Source: an uncultured Clostridia bacterium
GTDB lineage: Bacteria; Bacillota; Clostridia; Oscillospirales; Acutalibacteraceae
Reading direction: 5' to 3'
Assembly: GCA_944384995.1 (NCBI GenBank)
Contig: CALWVN010000001.1
Span: 124,001-188,000, forward strand
DNA length: 64,000 nucleotides
Made by a program: the position numbers and the translations under genes. Positions within the stretch are counted from its first letter, which is position 1. Every line of letters begins with the position of its first letter. The notes under the pieces were generated by a model that was not told the DNA's origin, did not search any database, and was given only the letters and a program-made list of their open reading frames with translations. Of this stretch, positions 62,043-64,000 are shown one piece after another.

Positions 62043-62062
62043 GAAAGAGGAACCGAACTACC

Positions 62063-63598
62063 ATGAAAAAACCTGTTGTTTTGTGTATAATGGACGGTTT
62101 CGGCTACAACCCGTCCGATTACGGCAACGCCATTCGCGCTGCAAAAACGCCGCGTCTGGACGAAATCATGAAAAACAACCCCATGACCTATATCGGCGCG
62201 TCCGGCATGGATGTCGGGCTTCCCGACGGGCAGATGGGTAACTCTGAGGTCGGGCACACCAATATCGGCGCAGGACGTATCGTCTATCAAGAGTTGACGC
62301 GCATCACCAAGTCCATTCAAGACGGGGATTTCTTCCAAAACGAAGCCTTTGTAGGCGCAGTGGACAATTGCAAGAAAAACGGTACGGCGCTGCATCTGAT
62401 CGGGCTTTTATCCGATGGTGGTGTGCACAGTCATAACACACACCTGTATGCGCTTTTAAAGCTTGCCAAAGACAGCGGGCTTACCGACGTATATGTGCAC
62501 TGCCTGTTGGACGGCAGAGATGTGCCGCCGGCCTCCGGCGTAGAATATATTCGCGAATTGCAGCAGAAAATGCAGGAGATCGGCGTCGGCAGGATCGCTA
62601 CGGTCATGGGTCGTTTTTACGCGATGGATCGTGACAATATTTGGGATCGTGTCGGTATGGCATACAATGCTATGGTCAACCGTGAGGGTATCGAAGCCGA
62701 TGATGCGATCGCCGCTGTGGAAAAATCGTATGATTCGATCGATGAAGACGGCAAGCACCTGACCGATGAATTCGTGATGCCGACTGTGATTGCAGGCGGC
62801 GCACCGATTTCGGCGAATGATTCCGTGATCTTCTTCAACTTCCGTCCCGACCGTGCCCGTGAGATCACGCGCTCGTTCGTGGATCCCGATTTTACCGGCT
62901 TTGCTCGCAAGGCGTATTTCCCGTTATACTATGTCTGCATGACGCAGTATGACGAGGAAATGCCGAACGTAGAGGTTGCTTTTAAGCCCGAACGGCTTGT
63001 CAACACCATGGGCGAGTATCTGTCCAAGCTCGGTAAAACGCAGCTTCGCATCGCCGAAACACAAAAATATGCACATGTAACCTTCTTCTATAACGGCGGT
63101 GAGGAAAAGGTTTATCCGGGGGAAGATCGCATTTTGATCGATTCCCCGAAGATCTCCACCTTTGACCTCAAGCCCGAAATGAGCGCCTATGAGGTCTGTG
63201 ATGCCGCCTGTAAGGAGATCCTCAGCGGCAAATATGACGTTGTGATCCTAAACTACGCGAACTGTGACATGGTTGGGCATACAGGTATTTTTGATGCGGC
63301 TGTCAAAGCAGTGGAGGCTGTGGATACCTGCGTCGGTAAGCTGACCGATGCGGTCATGCAGATGGGCGGTGTGATCCTGATTACCGCCGACCATGGTAAT
63401 GCGGACCAGATGTATGCAGAGGACGGTTCACCGTTCACGGCACACACCACAAATCCTGTTCCGCTGGTGATCGTGGGCAAGGATTGCAAGCTTAAAGCCA
63501 CCGGCGGCAGGCTTTGTGATCTTTCGCCGACGATGCTGGACATCATGGGACTTGAACAGCCAAAAGAGATGACCGGCGTTTCGTTAATCGAAAAATAA
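62063..63598 (+). CDS. gpmI: 2,3-bisphosphoglycerate-independent phosphoglycerate mutase
   Basis: A 511-residue alkaline phosphatase-superfamily enzyme converting 3- to 2-phosphoglycerate through a phosphoserine. LCIMDGFGYNPSDYGN binds metal and MGNSEVGHTNIGAGR holds the catalytic Ser. LLSDGGVHSHNTHL, NYANCDMVGHTG and ITADHGNADQMY provide further metal ligands. ATG 62063 is used; the longer frame runs back through tpiA. It converges with spmB and overlaps it by 15 bases. Confidence 0.97.
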   Translation: MKKPVVLCIMDGFGYNPSDYGNAIRAAKTPRLDEIMKNNPMTYIGASGMDVGLPDGQMGNSEVGHTNIGAGRIVYQELTRITKSIQDGDFFQNEAFVGAVDNCKKNGTALHLIGLLSDGGVHSHNTHLYALLKLAKDSGLTDVYVHCLLDGRDVPPASGVEYIRELQQKMQEIGVGRIATVMGRFYAMDRDNIWDRVGMAYNAMVNREGIEADDAIAAVEKSYDSIDEDGKHLTDEFVMPTVIAGGAPISANDSVIFFNFRPDRAREITRSFVDPDFTGFARKAYFPLYYVCMTQYDEEMPNVEVAFKPERLVNTMGEYLSKLGKTQLRIAETQKYAHVTFFYNGGEEKVYPGEDRILIDSPKISTFDLKPEMSAYEVCDAACKEILSGKYDVVILNYANCDMVGHTGIFDAAVKAVEAVDTCVGKLTDAVMQMGGVILITADHGNADQMYAEDGSPFTAHTTNPVPLVIVGKDCKLKATGGRLCDLSPTMLDIMGLEQPKEMTGVSLIEK

Positions 63599-64000
63599 CC
63601 GTACAAAAACGGCAGACAGCAAAAAGCTGATCCCATCGGCACACAGTGCGCAAAGCACCGTGTGCCGAATTTTTTTGATCCCGACCGCGCCGTAGTACAC
63701 CGTAACGGTATAAAATGTAGTTTCGGTCGATCCCGCAATGACTGAGGCTGTACGCCCGATAAAGGAGTCTGCGCCGTAGGTTGTAAGCAGACTTTGAAAC
63801 GCGCTTAAAGACCCGCTTCCGGAGATCGGCGATAAAATACAAAGCGGCAGCACCTCTGCGGGAAACCCGAGCTTGGAAAGCAGGGGTGTGAGTGCGGCGG
63901 TAAGCGCGTCCGAAACACCGCTCGCCGTAAGCATTTGTACGGCGAGCAGCAGCCCGACGAAGGCCGGCAGGACGGCGACGGCGCAGGATATGTTTTCTTT
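63584..64000 (-). CDS. spmB: Spore maturation protein B, 3' part (5' end outside window)
   Basis: The frame is open from the right edge to the stop at 63584 and codes for the last 139 residues of a membrane protein. It has at least four hydrophobic stretches. LPLCILSPISGSGSLSAFQSLL, YGADSFIGRTASVIAGSTETTFYTVTVYYG (in part: RTASVIAGSTETTFYT) and a hydrophobic end match the nucleoside-recognition/gate domain of SpmB, which with SpmA aids spore core dehydration. SpmA should lie upstream, to the right of the window. It overlaps the gpmI end by 15 bases. Confidence 0.9.
   Translation of the reverse strand, partial: KENISCAVAVLPAFVGLLLAVQMLTASGVSDALTAALTPLLSKLGFPAEVLPLCILSPISGSGSLSAFQSLLTTYGADSFIGRTASVIAGSTETTFYTVTVYYGAVGIKKIRHTVLCALCADGISFLLSAVFVRLFFD

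Noticed and set aside
1-64000. Mobile elements, CRISPR arrays, prophage or defence islands
   Set aside because: I looked for transposase or integrase motifs, direct repeat arrays and phage-like gene runs and found none.

Overview
The window looks like a contiguous chromosomal segment of a spore-forming Clostridia-type Firmicute, plausibly a gut Oscillospirales/Ruminococcaceae relative. The evidence is the dense one-direction gene packing, frequent TTG and GTG starts behind AAAGGAG-type ribosome sites, sporulation genes (gerW, spoVM, spoIIID, an alpha/beta SASP, a partial spmB), SAM-I and FMN riboswitches, and RemA/DUF370. I see no insertion sequence, prophage, CRISPR array or plasmid gene. 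No gene-free stretch exceeds 300 bases; the emptiest is about 56663-56865.

Region 1 (1-21973, + strand) is one long housekeeping block with many start/stop overlaps: a 3' histidine kinase fragment, yqhQ-like, prmC, an M50 protease, scpA-scpB, DUF2953, gerW, a DD-carboxypeptidase, an RluB-type pseudouridine synthase, a small unknown gene, yicC, remA, gmk, rpoZ, priA, def, fmt, yugP-like, rsmB, rlmN, prpC, prkC, rsgA, thiN, a 51-residue membrane peptide and a 28-residue SpoVM. It ends at a 14-bp bidirectional terminator. Rpe (between rsgA and thiN) and CoaBC (between rpoZ and priA), which often sit in this cluster, are absent.

Region 2 (21990-33891): nadE faces back toward the terminator. An aminotransferase, SASP, spoIIID, a GT2 glycosyltransferase with a structured leader, and an isoleucyl-tRNA synthetase of unusual signature follow. 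Then come a DUF1858 protein, trmK, a Nif3-like protein and RqcH.

Region 3 (33907-41580) is mostly minus strand: DUF378, metK under a SAM-I riboswitch, an FMN riboswitch driving RibU plus a flavodoxin-fold oxidoreductase, and a manA - DUF218 - MFS operon divergent from a sulfatase.

Region 4 (41744-56610): a type Ic aspartate aminotransferase, ispD-ispF, a GPH sugar symporter, GtrA, a polar amino acid ABC transporter, ilvA-ridA on the minus strand, trpS, a YbaK-type deacylase, and potABCD with a small fifth gene. The binding protein of the amino acid transporter appears circularly permuted: the segment that normally ends such proteins follows the signal peptide, and the protein stops where that segment would begin.

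Region 5 (56901-64000): tRNA-Leu(UAG), a family 2 glycoside hydrolase with a WYL regulator, glycolytic pgk-tpiA-gpmI, and the 3' part of spmB entering from the right edge.

The most noteworthy items are the permuted binding protein with its insertion-bearing ATPase, the tiny spoVM and its hydrophobic neighbour, the atypical IleRS, and the riboswitch-coupled riboflavin importer/flavoprotein pair. All assignments come from reading motifs and context; no database search was run.
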